Shown here one piece after another: positions 7,926 to 15,420 of a stretch of DNA of 15,420 nucleotides (its first letter is position 1; the number at the start of each line of letters is the position of its first letter). The notes under the pieces were generated by a model, which worked only from the letters and a program-made list of their open reading frames with translations, was not told the origin of the DNA and did not search any database. The stretch spans positions 1 through 15,420 of the forward strand of contig SLAU01000002.1 of assembly GCA_007126675.1 (NCBI GenBank), read 5' to 3'. This DNA is from Balneolaceae bacterium (lineage in GTDB: Bacteria; Bacteroidota; Rhodothermia; Balneolales; Balneolaceae). The translations under genes were made by a program, and so were the position numbers.

Positions 7926-8111
7926 ATGAAAACACTTATCACACTTACAATCATCACAGCCATAATCTTAATCACTCCCGAACTGCTTTCTGCGCAGCCC
8001 GGTCTACCCGATGCACCCGATCAGGTGCCGATAGACAGCGGCTTGGCTATACTGGCTGCTGCAGGTGGCGGTTATGCAATTAAAAAGCTTAGAGATAAAA
8101 ATAAGAGCTGA
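7926..8111 (+). CDS. Small exported PID-motif protein
   Basis: This is a 61-residue protein beginning MKTLITLTIITAIILI. It has a signal peptide (about 1-24, LLSAQ as the cleavage region), a short Pro/Asp-rich stretch, the motif VPIDSGLAILAAAGGGYAIK (35-54) and a basic tail (KKLRDKNKS). The PIDxGL + small hydrophobic helix + basic end resembles C-terminal protein-sorting tails; tiny Bacteroidota proteins of this type are, as I recall, annotated with a 'PID-CTERM' sorting domain. Its role is unknown. The frame stays open upstream to 7842, but that part lies in the 70-nt hairpin and would put 28 unrelated residues before the signal peptide, so I chose the ATG at 7926. It sits between the two beta-helix paralogues on the same strand, probably in the same transcript. 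Confidence 0.75.
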   Translation: MKTLITLTIITAIILITPELLSAQPGLPDAPDQVPIDSGLAILAAAGGGYAIKKLRDKNKS

Positions 8112-8161
8112 ATTCTGATAACAAACCAACAGTAATCCAAAAAATAATAAAATACTGCATT

Positions 8162-10048
8162 ATGCTACGAACAATTACGATTTTCATTTTAGCAATGGCG
8201 TTTACCGTTTCAGTAAATGCGCAAGGGCTATCTGGTACCTATACGATAGGAACTGACGAGAATGCTCCGGATACCGAGAGAAACTTTACCTCACTGAAAG
8301 CTGCTGCCGATGAGCTAAACAGTGAGGGAGTTGAAGATGATGTTCACTTTTACATAACCGGCGACCTGGTAGAAAGTGAAAATGTTTTTATTGGGGTTGA
8401 TACCAATGGGCATACTGTGCGTTTCAAGCCGTATGAAGATACCACACCGATTGTCATGTTCACATCAACAAGCTCTAATGAGGATATTAACGGGGCACTT
8501 GTAATCGGTGCATCTGAAGATAGCTGGGACGCCCTTACACCTACAGCAAATATTATTTTTGACGGTTCAAATACAGAAGATGGTAATACAAGAGACCTTA
8601 CTCTGGAAACATCGCCCGATGCGCATGGAACTAATTATTTCCGGGTTGTTGGGCCTGTTGACAATACACAGTTCAAAAACCTGAAAGTTAATATTGGTAA
8701 TGAAAGTTTTGAAGCGTTCTTGCTTTCTTCTGTAGGAGATGATGAAAACGGCTCGATGGTGCCAACCAATATTTTGTTCGAAAACTCTGAGATTTCGAAT
8801 GATTCCCGTTCATCTGCACGTGCCATTTCGCTGAGGGATGTTTTTGATGAAGTAACAGAAAGGCCTAGGGTGACCATCCGAAATAATGAGATACTTGGCC
8901 GACGATACGGAGTTTGGGTACGCGAGGCAGGCGGCGATATCAACATATATGGCAATAACATTAGTGTTAATGAACAAAATACACTTGCCGCACACGGTAT
9001 TCTGATCGACGAAAATGTTTCAGAACAAAGCGTGATGAATATTCACAGCAATCAGTTCGGTGCACTTGCTACCAATGGAGAAGTTTATGCGATTAACGTT
9101 CGGGGTACAGGAACGGCAAATATCTACAACAATTTCATTACAAACTTTATAACCAATGCCGAATCAACTGATGATGGGGTATGGTTTTATGGAATACTGA
9201 TTCGGCAGCCTGATGATCCGGATTTTAATGACCAGATATTTGCCAATGTCTATCATAACACTGTGTACATGAACGAAGTTGAGTACACCGGCGGCGAAGG
9301 CTGGAGATACCGTGGAATACAGATGAACAGCAACGCGCGTATTAACGCAGATGTTCGCAATAATATCGTGATCAATGCAGACCAAAACGAAGAGGTAACA
9401 TCTTACTCATTGTTCCGTTTTGGCGGGGCTGGTTCATGGGACTCAGATTACAACAATGTGTTTGCAACATTTCCTGAAGAAGATCAAAATACCTACCTCG
9501 CTTTTTGGGATGGTGAAAGTTTTACAACACTTGGAGGCTGGCAAAGTGCTTCTGGCAGCGGCGAAAACAGTGTTTCAATAAACGTTGAGTTTGAAAATGC
9601 TGAAGAAGGTGACCTCAGGCTTACAGGCACGTCAATAACTGAAAATGATTTGCTTGCCTTACCGCTTGAGCTTGTAACTACAGACATTGATGGAAATGAA
9701 CGTTCAACAGAAGCAACTTTTATGGGAGCTCATGAACCGGATGATGATCCTGTTTCAACAGAAGGATTTATTTCTGAGAACCCGGAACGTCATACATTGC
9801 ACCAAAACTATCCAAATCCATTTAATCCCACCACAAACATACAGTTTGAACTAACTGAATCAGCTGAAGCTCAATTGCTGGTATACGACATTTCCGGAAG
9901 ACAGATATCTGAACTTGTTAATGGCCGGTTCGAGGCTGGAGTACATAATGTTTCATGGGATGCTTCTCAGCTAAGCAGTGGTGTATATATTGCCGTGCTA
10001 GTAGCAGGCGATGTTAGAGTGCATCAAAAAATGACTCTTATCAAATAA
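8162..10048 (+). CDS. Secreted parallel beta-helix protein with T9SS sorting domain (shorter paralogue)
   Basis: This is a 628-residue protein with a signal peptide of about 1-20 (IFILAMAFTVSVNAQ). The N-terminal two thirds is clearly homologous to the 4710-7829 product, sharing ENVF(I/L)G, INGALVIGA, DGSNTE-G-TRDLTL, NYFR and RRYGVW-RE in the same order. Beta-helix turns include IRNNEI, IYGNNI, IYNNFI, VYHNTV and VRNNIV, and the domain closes with TTDIDGNER...MGAHE (about 506-532). The sorting domain fills about the last 86 residues (LHQNYPNPFNPTTNI, VYDISGRQISEL, SSGVYIAVL, MTLIK). It lacks the roughly 380-residue middle module of its paralogue but is intact, not truncated. Function beyond surface display is not evident. 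Its leader is A-rich with no clear Shine-Dalgarno. It is the last gene before the terminator at 10062. Confidence 0.88.
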   Translation: MLRTITIFILAMAFTVSVNAQGLSGTYTIGTDENAPDTERNFTSLKAAADELNSEGVEDDVHFYITGDLVESENVFIGVDTNGHTVRFKPYEDTTPIVMFTSTSSNEDINGALVIGASEDSWDALTPTANIIFDGSNTEDGNTRDLTLETSPDAHGTNYFRVVGPVDNTQFKNLKVNIGNESFEAFLLSSVGDDENGSMVPTNILFENSEISNDSRSSARAISLRDVFDEVTERPRVTIRNNEILGRRYGVWVREAGGDINIYGNNISVNEQNTLAAHGILIDENVSEQSVMNIHSNQFGALATNGEVYAINVRGTGTANIYNNFITNFITNAESTDDGVWFYGILIRQPDDPDFNDQIFANVYHNTVYMNEVEYTGGEGWRYRGIQMNSNARINADVRNNIVINADQNEEVTSYSLFRFGGAGSWDSDYNNVFATFPEEDQNTYLAFWDGESFTTLGGWQSASGSGENSVSINVEFENAEEGDLRLTGTSITENDLLALPLELVTTDIDGNERSTEATFMGAHEPDDDPVSTEGFISENPERHTLHQNYPNPFNPTTNIQFELTESAEAQLLVYDISGRQISELVNGRFEAGVHNVSWDASQLSSGVYIAVLVAGDVRVHQKMTLIK

Positions 10049-10061
10049 TATAGCCTTACAG

Positions 10062-10104
10062 CCGGGAGTGGAGTCCAGTCCTTATCAACCACTCCCGGTT
10101 TTTT
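10062..10104 (+). terminator. Strong intrinsic terminator
   Basis: A perfect 10-bp GC-rich stem, CCGGGAGTGG (10062-10071) with CCACTCCCGG (10089-10098), encloses a 17-nt loop and is followed at once by six T. It lies 13 bp after the stop of the shorter beta-helix gene and ends the sigma-54-controlled cluster. Confidence 0.92.
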
Positions 10105-10113
10105 ACTCATTTA

Positions 10114-10128
10114 CCGTAATTGCTACGG
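10114..10128. promoter_or_regulatory. Small palindrome upstream of the lipoprotein gene
   Basis: CCGTA-N5-TACGG is a perfect 5-bp inverted repeat between the terminator and the lipoprotein start, 16 bp before the ATG. A promoter for the next unit must lie in or near 10105-10144, and this could be an operator there, but five base pairs can arise by chance and no clear -10/-35 is visible. Confidence 0.25.
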
Positions 10129-10144
10129 ATTAGAAACAAATTCT

Positions 10145-12031
10145 ATGAAAAAATTTACTTTCGAACTTTCTAAATCTTTGTTAAATAAAAGTGTTTGTCT
10201 GGTCACACTTTTTGCACTTTTCTTTGCTGGATGTGATTCACTTTTTATCAACGACGGTGATAATAATAGCCATATAACCGAAAGTGAAGGCTATTTTTAC
10301 ATGATGGACCGAAGTGATGTTACTCTTCATATGCTCGACACACAACTCAAAAGTCATAAAGTTTGGGAGCTTGAAGAAACGATCGGAACCACAAGCATCC
10401 AGGGCATAACATTTGACGGAGAATTTTTATGGGTTTCGGCAGCAGGCAATGCAGATCGAATTTTTCAGCTCGATTTAACTGGTGATGAGATTGAGATACG
10501 AAATGATTTTGAATCACCCCCGGGAGGTATTGGAACAGTTCGGGATATTGCATGGGATGGTGAATATATTTGGGTACTAAATAACGGATCCGTCGCTCTC
10601 GAAATACCCCCTGCCATCTATAAGCTGAATCCGGTTAACGGTGATATTATACAGGAATATGATTTACCAACACCTGAACCCCGCTCACTAAGTTATATTC
10701 CCGATAATGGAGATGAATATGGCAGGGGTGTTCCCGAAGGCTATTACTATGGTGACAGAGAGAAAAATATTTTCATTTCACTAAGAAAAGATCGCAGAGT
10801 TTTTACAGAAGAGCTCCTTGCACCGGAACCACCGGAAGGTCAGTTTCGAATTTTTCCTTCAGGGCTTACCTATGAAATACTTGAAAGCGGTGAGCTGAAA
10901 TTTTGGACAGTTAACAGCAGTTTTGGAAATAACTATCTGTTTAAGATTAACCGCCTGGGAGATATAACTGATTACTTTGAATTACCGCCACATTTTCAGC
11001 AGGCAGGTCCTGTTGTATTTACGAATGTAGATATCCGGCTTTTACCGCCGCCAGTCTTAACAGGTATCTTTCCAAACAGGATTGGCCAGGGTTCAGATAT
11101 TGAAATTACCGTCACTGGTGAAAATTTCCGCAACGGAGACGGTATTTCTCTTGAAATGGGTGAGGATATTTCAATAATTGAGATTGAATTTATTTCCTCA
11201 TCAGAACTATCGGTAGAAATCTCGGTTTCTCAGGATGCACAGCTGGGTATGCGTGATATTACTTTGGAACTTCCTGATGGACAAACTGCAACTCTCGAGA
11301 ATGGCCTTGAAGTTCTTGATGAAGAACCGGAGCTGGGCTTTATTTGGGCAGTCGACTTCGATAGCAAAGCGCTCTATAAACTTAGTGAATCAGGCGGAAT
11401 ATTGATCCAGGAATGGAACACACGCGCTGTTGCGCCCGGTGCCAGCCCGCAGGGTGTTACGTGGGACGGTGAATCGATCTGGTTCAGTGCAGCCGGAACT
11501 GATCGCCAGATCTATCGTCTCGATACAAGCGGTTCAACCCTTACAGCAGATGTCACTATTCCGGCCCCATACCCAACAGGCAGTGGAACCGTGCGTGATA
11601 TTTCCTGGGATTTTGACTCCGAAACGATCTGGGCAGTCAACGACGGTGATGATATAATATACCAGGTTGATCCTGCAGACGGGAATATCCTGAGCGAAAT
11701 ACCTGCTCCTGAGGAAAACACCCGTTCAGTGGCTTGGATTGACGGTACACTGTTCAGCAGTGAAAATAATACGGGCAGAATCTGGAGCTGGAACAGCGAC
11801 ACAGAAACCTGGAGCGAAGAATTTGTTTCTCCTTTGCCAGAAGGTGCGTCAGCTTCTAATCGCAGGCCCCAGGGATTAGCATGGGATGGCGATAACTTCT
11901 GGATCTCAAACAGCAGATTCGATGATGACTTCATTTTACATGTTACACCTCAGGGTGATCTGCTTCAAACCTTTGATACTCCAAACATCGGTCCTGATGT
12001 AATTATGGGTATTACCTTTTCCCGCGAATGA
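10145..12031 (+). CDS. Outer-membrane lipoprotein with two propeller-like halves around an IPT/TIG domain
   Basis: This is a 628-residue protein. The N-terminus (MKKFTFELSK... LFALFFAGC) is a lipoprotein signal with lipobox cysteine C30. About 31-298 and 393-628 are two related beta-propeller-like regions, each with Trp-rich blades: SIQGITFDGEFLWVSAAG and TVRDIAWDGEYIWV in the first, SPQGVTWDGESIWFSAAG and TVRDISWDFDSETIWAV in the second. Between them (about 299-392) is an Ig-like IPT/TIG domain (LTGIFPNRIGQGSDIEITVT, GENF, then DITLELPDGQ). The repeated order indicates an internal duplication with the IPT domain in the middle. Such proteins are usually surface or periplasmic binding modules; no enzyme signature is visible. 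Its stop overlaps the start of the barrel gene (ATGA), pointing to coupled translation and perhaps a complex with the barrel. Confidence 0.85.
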   Translation: MKKFTFELSKSLLNKSVCLVTLFALFFAGCDSLFINDGDNNSHITESEGYFYMMDRSDVTLHMLDTQLKSHKVWELEETIGTTSIQGITFDGEFLWVSAAGNADRIFQLDLTGDEIEIRNDFESPPGGIGTVRDIAWDGEYIWVLNNGSVALEIPPAIYKLNPVNGDIIQEYDLPTPEPRSLSYIPDNGDEYGRGVPEGYYYGDREKNIFISLRKDRRVFTEELLAPEPPEGQFRIFPSGLTYEILESGELKFWTVNSSFGNNYLFKINRLGDITDYFELPPHFQQAGPVVFTNVDIRLLPPPVLTGIFPNRIGQGSDIEITVTGENFRNGDGISLEMGEDISIIEIEFISSSELSVEISVSQDAQLGMRDITLELPDGQTATLENGLEVLDEEPELGFIWAVDFDSKALYKLSESGGILIQEWNTRAVAPGASPQGVTWDGESIWFSAAGTDRQIYRLDTSGSTLTADVTIPAPYPTGSGTVRDISWDFDSETIWAVNDGDDIIYQVDPADGNILSEIPAPEENTRSVAWIDGTLFSSENNTGRIWSWNSDTETWSEEFVSPLPEGASASNRRPQGLAWDGDNFWISNSRFDDDFILHVTPQGDLLQTFDTPNIGPDVIMGITFSRE

Positions 12032-13326
12032 AAAAATTCAAAGTCAATAAAATGATGAAAAAATCAATTTTAGTATTTGCAGTATTGTTTCTTGGCATTG
12101 CTGCAGTAGAGGAACAGGCCTGGGCACAACTATCTTTCGGCGGTGACCTGCGATTAAGAATGATACACGATCAGTTCTCAGGATCACTTGATGACCGGGA
12201 ATCACTAACTTATATGAGATATCTGAGCAGGGTCAATGCCCGTGCAACTGTATCAAGTAACACCCGATTTTACTCAGAATTTACGTCGATTACGGATAAT
12301 GAATTGGTTCCTGTGCGTGGTATTGCGGGATCGGGTCAGCTGATGTATGGATTGAGTCAGCTTTATGGTGAAACGATTTATTCTGATGTCGGTTTTATTG
12401 ATCTGATGAGATTTCGCGTTGGCCGTCAACAGTTTCCGATTGGCAGAGGGCTTTCGCAGGGCGAATCAGCTTACTTCATTAATCTGTTTGACGGAGTTCG
12501 CGGTGATTTTGCAACAGGCCGTGTTCGCTTATCTCTGTTCGGTGCAGTTACACGTCAAAATCTATCACCAAGTGGATTATTTCCTGCCTCAGGTGGCGAC
12601 AGAATATATATTGGCCGTTTATCAACTACTGTTGCTGAACAAAACCTGATGAGCTATTTCATTTATAATGATCTCGAAGGGATGTTTAACGACAATTATA
12701 TCACAGGTTTTGGCGGAAGTGGTAATATTCTCGAAGAAATGGATTACTTCTGGGAAGTGGCATACCAACGGTACAACCAGGCTCCCGGCCTTCCTGAAAT
12801 GAGTGGTATTGGTTACATGGTTGGGTTAGGGCACAGATGGCCGATGGGGCCATTCCGCTGGTTTAAAGTAGAAACCAGGTTTGCCGGATACGAGGGTAAT
12901 GATCCGGAAACAGATCGAATTGGCCGTTTCAGTCCGCAATTTCCAAGCTTTTTCTGGGGTGATCGTGCCGGATTTGCAAATCCCTTTGTCGGAGGCGACT
13001 ATCCCCGTGAAGGGCGCGATCTTACAGGAAGCCATATTTGGTATATTCGTGCTTATGTGGTTCCGCACTTTTTACCACAATCCAGGTTCCAGGTGCAGTA
13101 TGTTCGAGTGCGTGAATGGATAGACACTGACGGATTTAATCCATACAACAATGAAATCGCAGCACGTTTCTTTTATGAGATAACCCGAAATTCGAGGATT
13201 CAGCTGCGTTATGTTCACAGAATGCCCAACGAGGAAGATATTGATCCGGATACGAGGCTGGTATCATCAGCAACCGATCTCTTCGAAATTCATCGCTTTA
13301 TGCTCGAATGGCATGTTTGGTTTTAA
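12028..13326 (+). CDS. Outer-membrane beta-barrel (porin-like) protein
   Basis: This is a 432-residue protein with a signal peptide ending near QAWAQ (cleavage around 33/34). The mature part is built of alternating strands rich in Tyr, Phe, Arg and Gly, starting LSFGGDLRLRMIHDQ and ending in RFMLEWHVWF. The terminal Phe is the usual BAM recognition signature of outer-membrane barrels. The opening (gDLRLR, then an arginine- and tyrosine-rich second strand) resembles alginate-export/porin-type barrels, but I cannot fix the family. The assigned ATG overlaps the lipoprotein stop by 4 bp; an ATG pair at 12052 (residue 9) would give a more ordinary signal peptide (MMKKSILVF). A role in substrate passage, perhaps with the lipoprotein, is inference. 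Confidence 0.82.
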   Translation: MKKFKVNKMMKKSILVFAVLFLGIAAVEEQAWAQLSFGGDLRLRMIHDQFSGSLDDRESLTYMRYLSRVNARATVSSNTRFYSEFTSITDNELVPVRGIAGSGQLMYGLSQLYGETIYSDVGFIDLMRFRVGRQQFPIGRGLSQGESAYFINLFDGVRGDFATGRVRLSLFGAVTRQNLSPSGLFPASGGDRIYIGRLSTTVAEQNLMSYFIYNDLEGMFNDNYITGFGGSGNILEEMDYFWEVAYQRYNQAPGLPEMSGIGYMVGLGHRWPMGPFRWFKVETRFAGYEGNDPETDRIGRFSPQFPSFFWGDRAGFANPFVGGDYPREGRDLTGSHIWYIRAYVVPHFLPQSRFQVQYVRVREWIDTDGFNPYNNEIAARFFYEITRNSRIQLRYVHRMPNEEDIDPDTRLVSSATDLFEIHRFMLEWHVWF

Positions 13327-13342
13327 TTTGAAGGCCTGATAT

Positions 13343-15241
13343 ATGATTGAAAAAATTCGACTAATACCTCTGTTTCTGCTGATCTGTTTCTTTGCATTCA
13401 CAGATGCTGATGCGCAGCAACAATACGAAAGATTTATTGAAGCAGAGCATGCAGCTGTATCCACAGCACACCCTGTTGCATCAACAATTGCAGCCGAAAT
13501 TCTTAAAAATGGCGGAAATGCGGTTGATGCGGCTATAGCGGCGGGCTACGCAATCGGAGTATTGGAGCCTTCCGGTTCCGGTATTGGAGGAGGGGGAACT
13601 GCTATTATCTACATCAAAGAAGAAGATCGATTTTATAACCTCGATTTTTATCCGCGAGCACCTGCCCGGCCTATTCGTAACTTTGATCCTGCCAGTGATG
13701 TAAACACAATCCGATCGGTTGCTGTACCGGGTTTTGTGCATGGCATGGAGGTTATGCGCGAGAGATGGGCCAGCCTGGATAGGGAATTACTGATCAGCCC
13801 TTCCGTTGAAATTGCACGGAAGGGCTTTGTGCCTGATTCAGTTATCCATCACATATTAAGCATTAGTGCTGATAAACTTCGTCTCTATGAAGAATCACGT
13901 GAACTGTTTACAGTAGATGGCGAAGCTCCGCCACGGGATTTTGTAATTAAAAATCCAAAACTGGCCGAATTGATGGAAGCGATCATTACTAATGGGGCTG
14001 ATGCATTTTATAAAAGTGAGCGAACTGCATCTATAGTTCAAAAACTGCAGAATCTTGGAGGTACCATTACAACGGATGATTTTGCGGCATTCGAAACAAG
14101 GTTTTATGAGCCTTTAACCGGCAGTTATTATGACTATGAGATCATTTCAGCAGCGCCGCCACAGTCGGGTGCTTTAATAATTCAAACCCTGCAAATGATG
14201 GAGGCTGCAGGAATACGTGAGGCAGGAGATTACAGAACCGATGCAGATGCCATGCACTTACTGTTTGAAATATTTAAACGCTCATATGCCGACCGATTGG
14301 CTTTTTTGGGAGATCGCACAGTAGTTGATGTACCTCTTGAAGGAAAATTGAGTAAGGCGTATGCTCAACACAGGGTATCAGAGATTAATCGGTCAGCTGC
14401 CTTTCCTCAGCGCCTTCGGGATACAGAGCCCGGTAATGCGTTTGCGTTTGAAGATGTCGCCGGTATAAGCAGGGCCGATTATGAAATTACCTGGACGGAT
14501 GGAGACTATGAAGGAGCTTCATCATATGACTGGTGGGGCGATGACCTGTTTGACAGCTACGGCTCAATCAGAAGAGATGCACGCACCGGTGAATTTGAGG
14601 CAGCTGATGATACAATTTTTCAATCACTGAGTGATACACTCGGAATTTTTGATGATCGTGGTGGTGATGACGACTTTGATATACTTGATGAGAGCCAAAC
14701 TTCTCACATCAGTATTATTGATAAAGATGGAAACATGGTTTCATTTACTACCACAATAGGTCATTATTACGGTTCAGGTATCACAGTTGATGGAGTGATA
14801 ATGAACAGTGCGATGGCAAACTTTGGTACAACAAACCCTGTAAATTTGGTAGGATCGAATAGAACACCGAGAAGTACGATTGCGCCAACTATCCTTACAC
14901 GCGATGGAAAGCCATCAGTTATTATTGGTGCGGCTGGTGGCGGACGAATACCTGCCGCAATTGTTCTGGGAATACATAACATGCTGGATCTTGGAATGAA
15001 CGCTTACGAAGCAAATGAAGCTCCAAGATTTATATCAAGAAGATGGGCAGATTTTATAGAGATGGAATCCCGTTTCTCAGATGATTTGATACGGAATATG
15101 GAAAGAAGGGGCCATCCACTTTATGTGCGTGACCCTATGGAGATCTATTTCGGTGGGATGCAGATAATACGTGTGCGCGATGATGGGGTGATTGAAGCTT
15201 CTTCCGATCCACGCCGCGATGGCGCTCCTGCTGGTTACTAA
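13343..15241 (+). CDS. Divergent gamma-glutamyltranspeptidase-family (Ntn hydrolase) protein
   Basis: This is a 632-residue exported protein (signal about 1-25, cleavage near DADAQ). Family landmarks are HPVASTIAAEILKNGGNAVD (43-62), SGSGIGGGG (77-85), the autoprocessing nucleophile T453 in SQTSHISIIDKDG, RSTIAPTI and GAAGGGRI. The precursor should therefore cleave itself before T453 into large and small subunits. Compared with E. coli GGT from memory, residues that grip the gamma-glutamyl group look replaced: R114 by Y103, N411 by G473, Q430 by A490 and D433 by N493. There is also an acidic stretch of about 75 residues (375-450, many Asp/Glu) just before the nucleophile. The enzyme may act on a substrate other than glutathione, as cephalosporin-acylase-like relatives do. 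It starts 16 bp after the barrel gene, with an AAGG at 13332-13335, and probably shares its transcript. I leave out a gene symbol because specificity is doubtful. Confidence 0.88.
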   Translation: MIEKIRLIPLFLLICFFAFTDADAQQQYERFIEAEHAAVSTAHPVASTIAAEILKNGGNAVDAAIAAGYAIGVLEPSGSGIGGGGTAIIYIKEEDRFYNLDFYPRAPARPIRNFDPASDVNTIRSVAVPGFVHGMEVMRERWASLDRELLISPSVEIARKGFVPDSVIHHILSISADKLRLYEESRELFTVDGEAPPRDFVIKNPKLAELMEAIITNGADAFYKSERTASIVQKLQNLGGTITTDDFAAFETRFYEPLTGSYYDYEIISAAPPQSGALIIQTLQMMEAAGIREAGDYRTDADAMHLLFEIFKRSYADRLAFLGDRTVVDVPLEGKLSKAYAQHRVSEINRSAAFPQRLRDTEPGNAFAFEDVAGISRADYEITWTDGDYEGASSYDWWGDDLFDSYGSIRRDARTGEFEAADDTIFQSLSDTLGIFDDRGGDDDFDILDESQTSHISIIDKDGNMVSFTTTIGHYYGSGITVDGVIMNSAMANFGTTNPVNLVGSNRTPRSTIAPTILTRDGKPSVIIGAAGGGRIPAAIVLGIHNMLDLGMNAYEANEAPRFISRRWADFIEMESRFSDDLIRNMERRGHPLYVRDPMEIYFGGMQIIRVRDDGVIEASSDPRRDGAPAGY

Positions 15242-15305
15242 GCTACAGCATTATGTAAAAATTTTCGGACACTGATCACACAAATCTTCCCATACTCATG
15301 CCCCC

Positions 15306-15420
15306 TTACACAATCGCCCTAATATCCGCCAGTACTCCAGCCGCCGTTACCTCTTTTCCTGCTCCGGGCCCCTGGATAATCAGAGGCTGATCGTAGTACC
15401 TGCGGCTTTTAATCTCAATC
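15306..15420 (-). CDS. thrA: C-terminal end of homoserine dehydrogenase, ThrA-type (partial)
   Basis: Read leftward from the window edge, one frame gives 37 residues ending at a TAA (15306-15308). It contains KSRRYYDQPLIIQGPGAGKE followed by VTAAGVLADIRAIV. The elements YY..PL.IQG.GAG..VTAAGV.ADI match the last strand and helix of homoserine dehydrogenase, as in the bifunctional aspartokinase/homoserine dehydrogenase ThrA (YYQPLPLVLRGYGAG...VTAAGVFADL in E. coli from memory). The enzyme reduces aspartate semialdehyde to homoserine for threonine and methionine synthesis. Whether a kinase domain is fused upstream cannot be seen. It is convergent with the transpeptidase gene, 64 bp away, and no clear terminator lies between them. 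Confidence 0.8.
   Translation of the reverse strand, partial: IEIKSRRYYDQPLIIQGPGAGKEVTAAGVLADIRAIV

Noticed and set aside
8162..10048. Shorter beta-helix gene as a truncated pseudogene of its larger paralogue
   Set aside because: It has its own signal peptide, a complete helix domain with the closing TDIDG...MGAHE motif and an intact sorting tail, with no frame break.
14465..14695. Asp-rich stretch of the GGT-like protein as a dockerin or EF-hand calcium repeat
   Set aside because: Asp residues do not follow the 12-residue DxDxDG spacing; it is only an acidic insertion.
15242..15305. Bidirectional terminator between the transpeptidase and homoserine dehydrogenase genes
   Set aside because: Only a short AAAATTTT palindrome is seen; no GC-rich stem with a T-run in either direction.

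Overview
The window looks like chromosome from a Gram-negative bacterium of the Bacteroidota/Balneolota/Rhodothermota sphere. Three secreted proteins end in a type IX secretion (T9SS type A) sorting domain opening with QNYPNPFN, a form common in those lineages. Most starts also lack a strong Shine-Dalgarno and several have A-rich leaders. GC content is moderate and looks uniform, and no integrase, transposase, tRNA or CRISPR array is visible. The phylum is inferred from protein style only.

Layout: (1) The first 63 bases are the C-terminal end of a probable amidohydrolase (+). (2) Bases 72-3153 (-) hold a two-component system: a membrane histidine kinase followed by an NtrC-type, sigma-54-activating response regulator. 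(3) Bases 3154-3400 are the divergent control region. It has a textbook -24/-12 sigma-54 promoter (TGGCAC-N5-TTGC) pointing right. Upstream are two matching 17-bp palindromes (TGTG-N9-CACA), 25 bp apart, at about -110 and -85. (4) Bases 3401-10048 (+) are a four-gene cluster: a T9SS-sorted protein with a possible amidohydrolase-like body, a large T9SS beta-helix protein, a 61-residue PID-motif protein, and a second, smaller beta-helix paralogue. A 70-nt imperfect hairpin lies right after the large beta-helix gene, and a strong intrinsic terminator closes the cluster at 10062-10104. (5) Bases 10145-15241 (+) encode a lipoprotein with two propeller-like halves around an IPT/TIG domain, an overlapping (ATGA) outer-membrane barrel, and a divergent gamma-glutamyltranspeptidase-family protein. 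(6) The end holds the C-terminus of a ThrA-type homoserine dehydrogenase (-).

Working model (inference): the kinase senses a periplasmic or envelope signal, and the regulator binds the paired palindromes and activates sigma-54 RNA polymerase to express a set of T9SS-exported surface proteins. This self-contained sensor / sigma-54 promoter / exported beta-helix cassette is the most interesting system here. The following lipoprotein-barrel-transpeptidase unit is separated by a terminator, and its link to the cassette is unproven.
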